DNA from: Deltaproteobacteria bacterium
GTDB lineage: Bacteria > Desulfobacterota > Desulfuromonadia > Desulfuromonadales > BM103
NCBI GenBank assembly: GCA_005774545.1
Contig: VAUL01000001.1
Location: 124,001-188,000, forward strand
Direction of reading: 5' to 3'
DNA length: 64,000 bases
The position numbers were made by a program, and so were the translations under genes. Under the pieces are notes generated by a model. That model was given only the letters and a program-made list of their open reading frames with translations. It was not told where the DNA came from and did not search any database. Shown here piece after piece: positions 27,793 to 35,297 of the stretch (the stretch's first letter is position 1; every line of letters starts with the position of its first letter).

Positions 27793-30700
27793 ATGCTCGA
27801 CCGCATCATCGACTGGTCCATTCGCAACAAATTCATGGTCGTGCTGGTCACGCTCTTCATCGTGATCGGCGGCATCTACTCGCTGAAAAACACGCCGGTC
27901 GACGCCATCCCCGACCTCTCCGACGTTCAGGTCATCATCTTCACCCAGTATCCGGGGCAGGCGCCGCAGGTGGTGGAAGACCAGGTCACCTATCCGTTGA
28001 CGACCAAGATGCTCTCGGTCCCCGGCGCCAAGGTGGTGCGCGGCTACTCGTTCTTCGGCTACTCCTTCGTCTACATCATCTTCGAAGACGGCACCGACAT
28101 CTACTGGGCCCGCTCGCGGGTGCTGGAGTACCTCAACTATGTTTCCGGGCGGCTCCCCAAGGGGGTGACGCCGGTGCTCGGCCCCGACGCCACAGGGGTC
28201 GGCTGGGTCTTCGAGTACGTGCTGGAGAGCGACCGCCACAACCTTCAGGAGCTGCGCTCGATCCAGGACTGGTACCTGCGCTACGAGCTGACCTCCGTCG
28301 AGGGGGTCTCGGAAGTGGCCAGCCTGGGCGGCTTCGTCAAGCAGTACCAAGTGGCGGTCGATCCGAACCGGCTGCGTGCCTACAACATCCCGATCAACGA
28401 GCTGATGATGGCGATCCAGCGCAACAACCTGGACGTCGGCGGCGGGGCGATCGAACATGCCGAGACCGAATACGTCATCCGCAGCCAGGGCTACGTCAAG
28501 TCGGTGGAGGACATCCGCAACATCGTGGTGATGGCGACCCCGGACGGAACGCCGGTCCTGGTGCGCGACGTCGCCGATGTGCGCCTCGGTCCGGAGATGC
28601 GCCGCGGCGTCGCCGAACTCGACGGTAAGGGGGAGACGGTCGGCGGCATCATCGTCATGCGTTTCGGCGAGAACGCGCTGCAGACCATCGACAACGTCAA
28701 GGCCAAGCTCGAGGAGCTGAAGGCCGGCCTCCCCCCGGGGGTGAAGATCAAGACCGTCTACGACCGTTCGGGGCTGATCGAACGGGCGGTGGCCACCCTC
28801 AAGGAGAAGCTGCTCGAGGAGAGCATTGTCGTCGCGTTGGTGACCATGCTCTTCCTCTTCCATCTGCCGAGCGCGTTCGTGGCGATCTTCACTCTGCCGG
28901 TGGCGATCCTGATGGCCTTCATGATCATGTACGCCCAGGGGATCAACGCCAACATCATGAGCCTGGGGGGGATCGCGATCGCCATCGGTGCCATGATCGA
29001 CGCGGCGATCATCATGATCGAGAACGCCCATAAGCACCTGGAGCGCGATCGGGGGAGGAAGCCGCACTGGGCGATCATCCGGGATGCCGCGGTCGAGGTC
29101 GGGCCGACCCTGTTCTACTCGCTGTTGGTGATCACCGTTTCCTTCGTGCCGGTCTTCACTCTGCAGGAGCAGTCCGGGCGCCTGTTCAAGCCGCTGGCCT
29201 ACACCAAGACCTACGCCATGGGGGCGGCGGCGCTGCTGTCCATCACCCTGGTGCCGGTGCTCATGGGGTGGTTCGTCCGCGGCAAGATCAAGGAAGAGCA
29301 CGCCAACCCGGTCAACCGCTTCCTGATCCGCGTGTATCACCCGCTGGTCGACCTGGTCCTGAAGTGGCGCATGGCGACCCTGGCCGTAGCCCTGGTCGCC
29401 GTGCTTTCGATCGCCTGGCCCCTGTCGAAGATGGGTTCCGAATTCATGCCGCCCCTGTACGAGGGGGATCTGCTCTACATGCCGACGACCCTGCCGGGGC
29501 TGTCGGTGACCAAGGCCAAGGAGCTCCTGCAGCAGACCGACCGGATCATCCGCCAGTTCCCCGAAGTGGAGAGCGTCTTCGGCAAGATCGGCCGGGCCGA
29601 GACCGCCACCGATCCGGCGCCGATGATGATGATCGAGACGACCATCATGCTCAAGCCGGAAGACCAGTGGCGCAAGGTGCCGGTGCAGCGCTTCTACACC
29701 GGCTGGCCGGAGTGGCTCGAGCTGCTGAAGAAACCGCTGCGCCTGGTCTGGCCGGAGGCGAAGAGCATCTCGGTGGATGAACTGACCACCGAACTGAACA
29801 ACGCCATCCAGTTCCCGGGGCTTACCAACGCCTGGACGATGCCGATCAAGACCCGCACCGACATGCTCTCCACCGGGATCAAGACCCCGGTGGGGATCAA
29901 GATCATGGGTGAGGACTTCAATACGCTGAGCCGCATCGGCGCGGAGGTCGAGGCGGTGGTGCGCACCGTCCCCGGCACCCTCTCGGCGATTGCCGAGCGC
30001 GCGGCGGGCGGCTTTTACCTGGACTACAAGATCGACCGCCTGGCGGCGGCCCGCTACGGGATCAATGTCGCCGACATCCAGGACGTTTTCCAGACCGCGA
30101 TCGGCGGCATGAGCGTCAGCGAGACGGTCGAGGGGCTCGAGCGCTACTCGATCAGCGTCCGCTACGACCGCGACTTCCGCAGCGATATCGATGCCCTCGG
30201 CCGGGTGCTGGTGGCCGGCCCCGGCGGGCGGCAGATCCCGTTGAACCAGCTCGGCACCGTCAGCATCCGCAACGACCCGGACAGCATCAAGAGCGAGAAC
30301 TCGCGGCGCACCGCCTGGGTCTACGTCGACATCAAGGGTGTCGATGTCGGCACCTACGTGGAGCAGGCCCGGCAGGCCGTCGAGGAGAAGGTCAAGCTGC
30401 CGGCCGGCTACAACCTCGTCTGGAGCGGGCAGTTCGAGTACATGCAGAAGGCCAAGTCCCGGCTGATGGTCATCATTCCGCTGACCATCCTGATCATCTT
30501 CGTCATCATCTACATCAATACCAAGAGTCTGGTGAAGACCGGCATCGTCTTCCTGGCCGTGCCGTTCTCGCTGGTCGGGGCGTTCTGGTACATGTACCTG
30601 CTCGACTACCACACGTCGATCGCCGTCTGGGTGGGGGTGATCGCCCTGGCCGGTCTCGATGCCGAAACCGGGGTGGTCATGCTGCTCTACCTCGATCTGG

Positions 30701-31050
30701 CGCACAAGTTGTGGGGCGACAACGGGCGCATGCTGACGCGCGGCGACCTGGTCCAGGCGATCCACCACGGTGCGGTCAAGCGCATCCGCCCGAAGATCAT
30801 GACCATCTGCGTCATTATCGCCGGTCTGCTGCCGATCATGTGGAGCCATGGCGCCGGGGCCGACGTGATGAAGCGGATCGCCGCGCCGATGGTGGGCGGT
30901 GTGGTCACCTCCGGCATCATGGAACTGCTGGTCTATCCGGTGATCTTCTTCCTCTGGCGCAGCCGCGGGCTCGACCCGTCGATGACGCCGACCCGGGAGG
31001 GGGAAATCGAAGAAGGACAACAAGGGGTACGAACGGAAAACGAGCAGTAG
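27793..31050 (+). CDS. cusA: Cu(I)/Ag(I)-type HME-RND efflux pump (CusA-like)
   Basis: Proton-driven inner-membrane pump of 1085 residues with the 12-helix RND layout. It starts MLDRIIDWSIRNKFMVVL, with NTPVDAIPDLSDVQVII following, typical of the heavy-metal subfamily. The helix-4 segment IAIAIGAMIDAAIIMIENAHK carries the proton-relay region. By eye, Met563 (LLYMPTTLPG), Met613 (MMMIETT) and Met691 (RTDMLSTG) align with the three copper-binding methionines of E. coli CusA, arguing for Cu/Ag rather than Co/Zn/Cd. About 29 extra residues lie between the second and third methionines relative to E. coli. It closes the cusCBA operon; the next gene follows after 47 bases. Confidence 0.93.
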   Translation: MLDRIIDWSIRNKFMVVLVTLFIVIGGIYSLKNTPVDAIPDLSDVQVIIFTQYPGQAPQVVEDQVTYPLTTKMLSVPGAKVVRGYSFFGYSFVYIIFEDGTDIYWARSRVLEYLNYVSGRLPKGVTPVLGPDATGVGWVFEYVLESDRHNLQELRSIQDWYLRYELTSVEGVSEVASLGGFVKQYQVAVDPNRLRAYNIPINELMMAIQRNNLDVGGGAIEHAETEYVIRSQGYVKSVEDIRNIVVMATPDGTPVLVRDVADVRLGPEMRRGVAELDGKGETVGGIIVMRFGENALQTIDNVKAKLEELKAGLPPGVKIKTVYDRSGLIERAVATLKEKLLEESIVVALVTMLFLFHLPSAFVAIFTLPVAILMAFMIMYAQGINANIMSLGGIAIAIGAMIDAAIIMIENAHKHLERDRGRKPHWAIIRDAAVEVGPTLFYSLLVITVSFVPVFTLQEQSGRLFKPLAYTKTYAMGAAALLSITLVPVLMGWFVRGKIKEEHANPVNRFLIRVYHPLVDLVLKWRMATLAVALVAVLSIAWPLSKMGSEFMPPLYEGDLLYMPTTLPGLSVTKAKELLQQTDRIIRQFPEVESVFGKIGRAETATDPAPMMMIETTIMLKPEDQWRKVPVQRFYTGWPEWLELLKKPLRLVWPEAKSISVDELTTELNNAIQFPGLTNAWTMPIKTRTDMLSTGIKTPVGIKIMGEDFNTLSRIGAEVEAVVRTVPGTLSAIAERAAGGFYLDYKIDRLAAARYGINVADIQDVFQTAIGGMSVSETVEGLERYSISVRYDRDFRSDIDALGRVLVAGPGGRQIPLNQLGTVSIRNDPDSIKSENSRRTAWVYVDIKGVDVGTYVEQARQAVEEKVKLPAGYNLVWSGQFEYMQKAKSRLMVIIPLTILIIFVIIYINTKSLVKTGIVFLAVPFSLVGAFWYMYLLDYHTSIAVWVGVIALAGLDAETGVVMLLYLDLAHKLWGDNGRMLTRGDLVQAIHHGAVKRIRPKIMTICVIIAGLLPIMWSHGAGADVMKRIAAPMVGGVVTSGIMELLVYPVIFFLWRSRGLDPSMTPTREGEIEEGQQGVRTENEQ

Positions 31051-31097
31051 CCTTCCCGGCGTGGCCGGCAAAACCAACGCAAAAAGGAGATGTTGCC

Positions 31098-31601
31098 ATG
31101 AAACACTTCAGACTTAATCTCGTTGCGGTGCTGGCTTTGGCGGCGCTGGTGTCTCTCCCGCTGACGGGGCTGGCCGCCATGCATGGTCACGGCGGTTCCG
31201 GCGGTATGGGGGCGACGGACCACAAGATGGACGATCATGGCGGCATGAAGATGGATGCGGCCACGGTGATGCTCGGTGACCAGGCGGTTGAAGGGGTGAG
31301 GGCGATGGCCCACCTGAAGGACGTCAAGACGGCCATGGCCAAGATGGGGATGAAGGAAACCCACCATTTCATGGTGAATTTTCTCGGCAGGGACGGCAAG
31401 CCGGTCACCGAGGGAACCGTGGCGGTCAAGATCAAGGATCCGGCCGGCGTGGAGAGCGCGCCGATCCAGTTGTCGGGTATGGATGGGCACTTCGGTGCCG
31501 ACATCGTGCTCTCCGCCAGGGGCGCCTACGAGTTCCGGGTTGGCACCCGGCTCCCCGACGGGGCTACCCGGCAGTACGTGTTCACCTACGAGATCAAGTA
31601 G
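31098..31601 (+). CDS. Exported Met/His-rich P19-like small protein 1
   Basis: 167-residue exported protein of unknown function. It has a clear signal peptide (MKHFRLNLVAVLALAALVSL, ending TGLA). A Met/His/Asp-rich segment (residues about 26-50, with HGHGGSGGMG and DHKMDDHGGMKMD) is typical of copper-binding periplasmic proteins. The folded part has GMKETHHFMVNFLGRDGKPV and DGHFGADIVLSARGAYEFRV, ending in beta-strands TRQYVFTYEIK. A paralogue lies at 31845. The DGHFGADI motif followed by alternating strands recalls the end of P19-type periplasmic iron/copper proteins; this resemblance is from memory and unproven. AAAGGAG sits 9 bases before the ATG. It follows cusA by 47 bases and precedes a strong terminator, so it is probably the last gene of the cus operon. 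Confidence 0.75.
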   Translation: MKHFRLNLVAVLALAALVSLPLTGLAAMHGHGGSGGMGATDHKMDDHGGMKMDAATVMLGDQAVEGVRAMAHLKDVKTAMAKMGMKETHHFMVNFLGRDGKPVTEGTVAVKIKDPAGVESAPIQLSGMDGHFGADIVLSARGAYEFRVGTRLPDGATRQYVFTYEIK

Positions 31602-31624
31602 TCAGGCAACGCTTTTCGTCTGCA

Positions 31625-31657
31625 GACAGCCCGCTCCTGCGGGCTGTCCGTTTTTTT
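31625..31657 (+). terminator. Rho-independent terminator of the cus operon
   Basis: Perfect 9-bp stem GACAGCCCG (31625-31633) and CGGGCTGTC (31640-31648), 6-base loop, followed within two bases by seven T residues. It closes the unit cusC-cusB-cusA-small protein 1. Confidence 0.9.
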
Positions 31658-31771
31658 CGGCTCATTCGCCAAAGAGCCGTGTTGCGGAATATTCTTCATT
31701 TGCGTGTCCGATATTGTGCAACCCCTCCGTTGTTTTCGATGAAATTCAAGCAAAATCAGCATGATAACAAC

Positions 31772-31787
31772 TGGCATGACTCGTGAA
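31772..31787 (+). promoter_or_regulatory. TGGCA-N6-GTGAA element (copy 2)
   Basis: TGGCA (31772-31776), six bases, GTGAA (31783-31787), 58 bases before the ATG at 31845. It has identical half-sites and spacing to the element upstream of cusC, and lies in the 243-base gap that separates the two metal-related transcription units. The rest of this gap holds the preceding terminator and no visible gene. Confidence 0.35.
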
Positions 31788-31844
31788 TCTATTCCGTCAG
31801 TGCCTGCGGGCACGTTTACAAACCTCACGACGAACGGGATCAAG

Positions 31845-32291
31845 ATGAAACGCACGCTACGGTTACTGCTTGCCATCCTGGCACTTGTTGCCCCCCAGGC
31901 GGCTTTTGCCGCCATGGATCATGCGGCTCACGGCGGCACAGTCGCGCACGAGGAGGTCGTCGACGGCATCAAGGCGACCTTCAGCATCACCAGCATCGCC
32001 GACGAGATGCGAAGCAAGGGGTTGGCCGTGCCGAAGGGGATGAAGGAAACCCATCATCTTTCGGCCGGGTTCAAAGCGGCCGGAAGCGGCAATGCTCTGA
32101 CCACGGGGTTGGTCGCGATCCGCATCCAGGGTCCGGGTCAGGCCGGCGAACCGCAGGAACTGGTCGCCATGGACGGTCACTTCGGGATCGATCTCGATCT
32201 GTCGCGCCCGGGCCAATACGGGATCATGTGCCGTTTTGTCCTGGAGGACGGAAAAAAGCGCCAGGCCATGTTCCGGTACCAAGTGAAGTAG
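31845..32291 (+). CDS. Exported P19-like small protein 2
   Basis: 148-residue exported protein, paralogous to the one at 31098. It has a signal peptide (MKRTLRLLLAILALVAPQAA, ending AFA), then a short Met/His stretch (MDHAAHGGTVAHEE). The shared domain has PKGMKETHHLSAGFK, VAMDGHFGIDLDLSRPGQYG and the strand-rich end QAMFRYQVK. It lacks the longer Met/His run of its relative. The frame is open upstream to 31761, but the signal peptide places the start at ATG 31845. It heads the second unit (small protein 2, HMA protein, DUF2318, permease, ATPase), with 16 bases to the next gene. Function unknown; periplasmic metal binding or transfer is inferred. Confidence 0.72.
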   Translation: MKRTLRLLLAILALVAPQAAFAAMDHAAHGGTVAHEEVVDGIKATFSITSIADEMRSKGLAVPKGMKETHHLSAGFKAAGSGNALTTGLVAIRIQGPGQAGEPQELVAMDGHFGIDLDLSRPGQYGIMCRFVLEDGKKRQAMFRYQVK

Positions 32292-32307
32292 TGAAAGGAT
32301 CGCGTTC

Positions 32308-32712
32308 ATGAAGATCGGTCTGGTTGAAAAGGTGCTGATCGCCTTGTCCGTCCTGGTGGTTCTGGGCAGTTTCGCCTTCGCGATCGCGGCCCGGTCGAAG
32401 CCGGATTCCGTGGTTGTACTGAAGACCCTCGACATGACATGCGGCAGCTGTGCGGTCACGATCGAGAAGACCCTCCTCGGCAAACCCGGCGTGGGAGAGG
32501 TGGCGGTCGATGTCGGCGCCGCGCAGGTTGTCGTCATTTATGACGCCAGGGCGACCAGCCCTGAAATGCTGGCAACAGCGGTTACCGCTGCGGGGTACCG
32601 GAGCGGCATCGTGCAAAACCTGTCGCTCGACCGCTATCGGGAAATCACCGGTCAGAACGGTTCTGACAAAAAACCCCTCATAAAGATCGGCTGCGGCAAG
32701 GAATGCTGCTGA
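32308..32712 (+). CDS. Membrane-anchored heavy-metal-associated (HMA) domain protein
   Basis: 134-residue protein with one N-terminal membrane anchor (about 10-28) and a ferredoxin-like HMA domain at about 38-105. The domain contains the Cu(I)/Hg(II)-binding motif DMTCGSCAVTIEK (MxCxxC) and the typical ATAVTAAGYRSG ending. The C-terminus ends IGCGKECC, a second cysteine cluster that could form another metal site. The anchor, with the domain downstream, most likely faces the periplasm like a tethered MerP. It sits between P19-like protein 2 and the DUF2318 gene with gaps of 16 and 21 bases, so it is one operon with them. Soluble CopZ chaperones lack such an anchor. Confidence 0.85.
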   Translation: MKIGLVEKVLIALSVLVVLGSFAFAIAARSKPDSVVVLKTLDMTCGSCAVTIEKTLLGKPGVGEVAVDVGAAQVVVIYDARATSPEMLATAVTAAGYRSGIVQNLSLDRYREITGQNGSDKKPLIKIGCGKECC

Positions 32713-32733
32713 TCGATACAAGGAGATGCTCAA

Positions 32734-33207
32734 ATGCTCGGATCGGAAACAAAGCGGCTCAAACTCGTAGGGTTCATCGTTGTCCTCCTGTTGCTTGCTG
32801 CGGGCGCGGCACTTGCCTTCAACTTCCCGGGTTTCGGCGGCAAGGAGAAGGTCACGGCGATCAACGGCGCGGTGTCCATCCAGGTGGCCCAGGCCGGTGA
32901 CGGCAAGGCCCGATTCTATACGTTCGCCGACGGCGGCAAGGAGATTGCCTTTTTCGTGGTCAAGGGGACCGACGGCGCCTTTCATGTGGCCTTCGACGCC
33001 TGTGATGCCTGCTACCGCGAGAAGAAGGGGTATTCTCAGGACGGCAGCGTCATGGTCTGCGGGAACTGCAACATGAAGTTCGCCATCAACCGCATCGGCA
33101 AGGACAATCATGGCGGCTGCAATCCCGGGCACCTGGAGTTCGCCCTGTCCGGAAACAGCATCGTCATCAAGGTGGCCGACCTCCGAACCGGTTCGCGCTT
33201 TTTCTGA
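32734..33207 (+). CDS. DUF2318 domain protein
   Basis: 157-residue protein with an N-terminal membrane anchor (about 10-29) and a DUF2318 domain. The family signature FDACDACYREKKGYSQDG is at about residue 88, followed by VCGNCNMKF and GGCNPGHL; these five cysteines suggest metal or redox-cofactor binding. DUF2318 proteins are found in P19/Ftr1 iron-uptake loci (Campylobacter Cj1660 is a member), next to FtsX-type permeases, and the same order is seen here. AAGGAG lies 9 bases before the ATG. The exact biochemical role of the family is not established; electron transfer or metal delivery to the adjacent ABC complex is a guess. Confidence 0.85.
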   Translation: MLGSETKRLKLVGFIVVLLLLAAGAALAFNFPGFGGKEKVTAINGAVSIQVAQAGDGKARFYTFADGGKEIAFFVVKGTDGAFHVAFDACDACYREKKGYSQDGSVMVCGNCNMKFAINRIGKDNHGGCNPGHLEFALSGNSIVIKVADLRTGSRFF

Positions 33208-33228
33208 AGAATAGAGCGATAACTCCCT

Positions 33229-34389
33229 ATGAAACTGCATAATATCTCGCTGAACAACCTGCGCCGTCGCAAAGCCAAGATGGCCTTTCTGACCATCGGC
33301 CTGATGGTGGGGATCGCCACCATCGTCACCCTGGTGACGCTGACCCGCTCCATGGCCGGCGACATCGAGCGGAAAATGGATGAGTTCGGCGCCAACATCC
33401 TGATAACCCCGCGCAGCAACGACCTCGCCATGTCCTATGGCGGCATCAGCCTCGGCGGGATCTCCTTCGATCAGCGGGAGATTCGCGAAGCGGACCTGGC
33501 CCTGATCCACACCATCGAAAACAACCGGAACATCTCCGCCGTTTCCCCGAAGGTTCTCGGCGGCATCAAGGCCGGCGGGCGGGACGCCCTGCTGGTCGGC
33601 GTCGACTTCGAGAGCGAACTGCGGATGAAGCAGTGGTGGGAAATCTTCGGCGCCGCGCCGCAGGGCGACGGGGAAGTCCTGCTGGGGAGCGATGCCGCCC
33701 GGTCCCTGGAGGTCATGGCCGGCGACGAGGTCGTGCTCAACGGCGAAACGTTCCGGGTCGCCGGCGTGCTGGCCCAGACCGGGTCCCAGGACGACGCCCT
33801 GGTCTTCGCCCCGCTGAAAAAGGCCCAGATGCTGCTGGGGAAGGAAGGCAGGATCACCCTGGTCGAGGTGGCGGCGCTCTGCTCCGGATGCCCGATCGGC
33901 GACATGGTCGTGCAGATCGCCGAGAAGCTTCCTGACGCCAAGGTCAGCGCCATTCAACAGGTGGTCGAATCGCGCCTGCACGCTCTCGACCAGTTCCGCC
34001 GCTTTGCCCTGGGGGTCGCGGCGGTGGTGGTTTTCATCGGCGCCCTGATCGTCTTCGTCACCATGATGGGGAGCGTCAACGAGCGGACCACCGAAATCGG
34101 CGTGTTCCGGGCGATCGGCTTCCGCCAGAGCCACATCATGCGCATCATCCTGCTGGAAGCGCTGCTGGTCAGCCTGCTGGCCGGCCTGCTCGGTTATGCC
34201 GCGGGGATGGGGGCGGCAAAGCTGGCCCTGCCGGTGATGACGCAGGGGAGCACCGCCCAACTGGTGTGGGACCCCGCCGTGGCTGCCGGCTCCGTGACCC
34301 TGGCGCTGCTGGTCGGCCTGCTGGCGAGCCTGTACCCGGCCCGGCATGCCAGTCGGCTCGATCCGACCGAAGCCCTGCGCGCCCTGTAG
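33229..34389 (+). CDS. FtsX/MacB-type ABC transporter permease
   Basis: 386-residue inner-membrane protein. One membrane helix lies near the N-terminus (about 18-38, after the basic start MKLHNISLNNLRRRKAKM), a large periplasmic domain at about 40-255, and three C-terminal helices at about 258-378. This is the MacB/FtsX topology. The end SLYPARHASRLDPTEALRAL is the typical signature of these permeases. It lies 21 bases after DUF2318 and 15 bases before its ATPase. P19-type loci in epsilonproteobacteria have two such permeases; only one is present here, so a homodimer is likely. The exported or moved substrate is unknown. Confidence 0.88.
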   Translation: MKLHNISLNNLRRRKAKMAFLTIGLMVGIATIVTLVTLTRSMAGDIERKMDEFGANILITPRSNDLAMSYGGISLGGISFDQREIREADLALIHTIENNRNISAVSPKVLGGIKAGGRDALLVGVDFESELRMKQWWEIFGAAPQGDGEVLLGSDAARSLEVMAGDEVVLNGETFRVAGVLAQTGSQDDALVFAPLKKAQMLLGKEGRITLVEVAALCSGCPIGDMVVQIAEKLPDAKVSAIQQVVESRLHALDQFRRFALGVAAVVVFIGALIVFVTMMGSVNERTTEIGVFRAIGFRQSHIMRIILLEALLVSLLAGLLGYAAGMGAAKLALPVMTQGSTAQLVWDPAVAAGSVTLALLVGLLASLYPARHASRLDPTEALRAL

Positions 34390-34404
34390 AGAGGACTGAC
34401 GACG

Positions 34405-35106
34405 ATGATTCGATTGACGAACCTGACCAAGCACTATCAAAGCGGCGACGAGACCGTCGCGGCGCTGCGCGGCGTGTCTCTTGCCATTGCGGCCGGCGAA
34501 TTCGTCACCATCATGGGGCAATCCGGTTCCGGCAAGAGCACGCTGCTGTCGATCCTCGGCGGCATGAACCACCCGACCACCGGCGAAGTGGAGATGGCCG
34601 GTGTCAGGCTGTACGATTTGTCCGGCGAGAAGCTCGCCGATTTCCGCTCGCAGAATCTCGGTTTCGTCTTCCAGTCCTTTCACCTGATCCCGTACCTTAC
34701 CGCCCTCGAGAACGTCATGCTGCCGCTGGCCATCACCGCGCTCAAGCGCGAAGCCAAGTTCGAGGCCGCCCGTCGGGCGCTCGATCAGGTGGGGCTGGGC
34801 GCCAAGCTCGACCGGTTGCCGAACCAGCTTTCGGGGGGCGAACAGGAGAGGGTGGCGATCGCCCGGGCGATCGTCAACCGGCCGAAGATCCTGCTGGCGG
34901 ACGAACCGACCGGCAATCTCGATACGCGGCTGAGCGAAGAGGTCATGGCCCTGTTCCGGACTCTGAACGAGGACGGCCAGACCGTGGTCATGGTGACGCA
35001 CAATCCGGACAACTGCGCCTATGCGGACCGGACCATCACTCTTCGGGACGGTCTGATTGTCCCCAACGCCGAGCTTCCGACGGCGCGGTTGATGGCGACG
35101 GCCTGA
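34405..35106 (+). CDS. MacB/LolD-type ABC transporter ATP-binding protein
   Basis: 233-residue ATPase partner of the preceding permease. Walker A GQSGSGKST is at residue 38, Q-loop FQSFHLIPYLTALENV, the ABC signature LSGGEQERVAIARA at about 142, and Walker B ILLADEPTGNLD at about 162, with the switch histidine in VTHN. The family (LolD/MacB/FtsE-like) powers mechanotransmission rather than substrate passage through the membrane in characterised members. It is the last gene of the second metal unit and is followed by a 14-bp terminator stem. Confidence 0.9.
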   Translation: MIRLTNLTKHYQSGDETVAALRGVSLAIAAGEFVTIMGQSGSGKSTLLSILGGMNHPTTGEVEMAGVRLYDLSGEKLADFRSQNLGFVFQSFHLIPYLTALENVMLPLAITALKREAKFEAARRALDQVGLGAKLDRLPNQLSGGEQERVAIARAIVNRPKILLADEPTGNLDTRLSEEVMALFRTLNEDGQTVVMVTHNPDNCAYADRTITLRDGLIVPNAELPTARLMATA

Positions 35107-35136
35107 AGCGGCGTTGATTGCCGGCCGCCTGTTGCT

Positions 35137-35173
35137 CCATGGGGGACTGCCAGCGCAGTCCCCCATGGTTTTT
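35137..35173 (+). terminator. Strong rho-independent terminator
   Basis: Perfect 14-bp stem CCATGGGGGACTGC (35137-35150) and GCAGTCCCCCATGG (35155-35168) with a CAGC loop, followed by five T residues. It ends the P19-like/ABC unit and insulates the helicase-nuclease genes downstream. The following 120 bases to 35297 hold no gene that I can support. Confidence 0.93.
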
Positions 35174-35297
35174 CCTCCCTTCTCCGCTGGGGTGTGATAG
35201 ATTTCCTGGCGGCCTCGGGTGTCGGTGTCCTGTTCGCGCATCGGGGTCTTTTGTGACGTATTCTGGCGCATTGCTGGGAGATTTTCTCCGTACGCCG

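Noticed and set aside
25036-31050. CzcCBA (Co/Zn/Cd) pump assignment
   Set aside because: The three copper-binding methionine positions are present in the pump and the adaptor carries a Cu-type cysteine/methionine domain, so Cu/Ag is the better call.
27589-31077. 1162-codon open frame antisense to cusA
   Set aside because: Shadow of cusA; low-complexity translation and no ribosome site, whereas the sense strand encodes a full RND pump.
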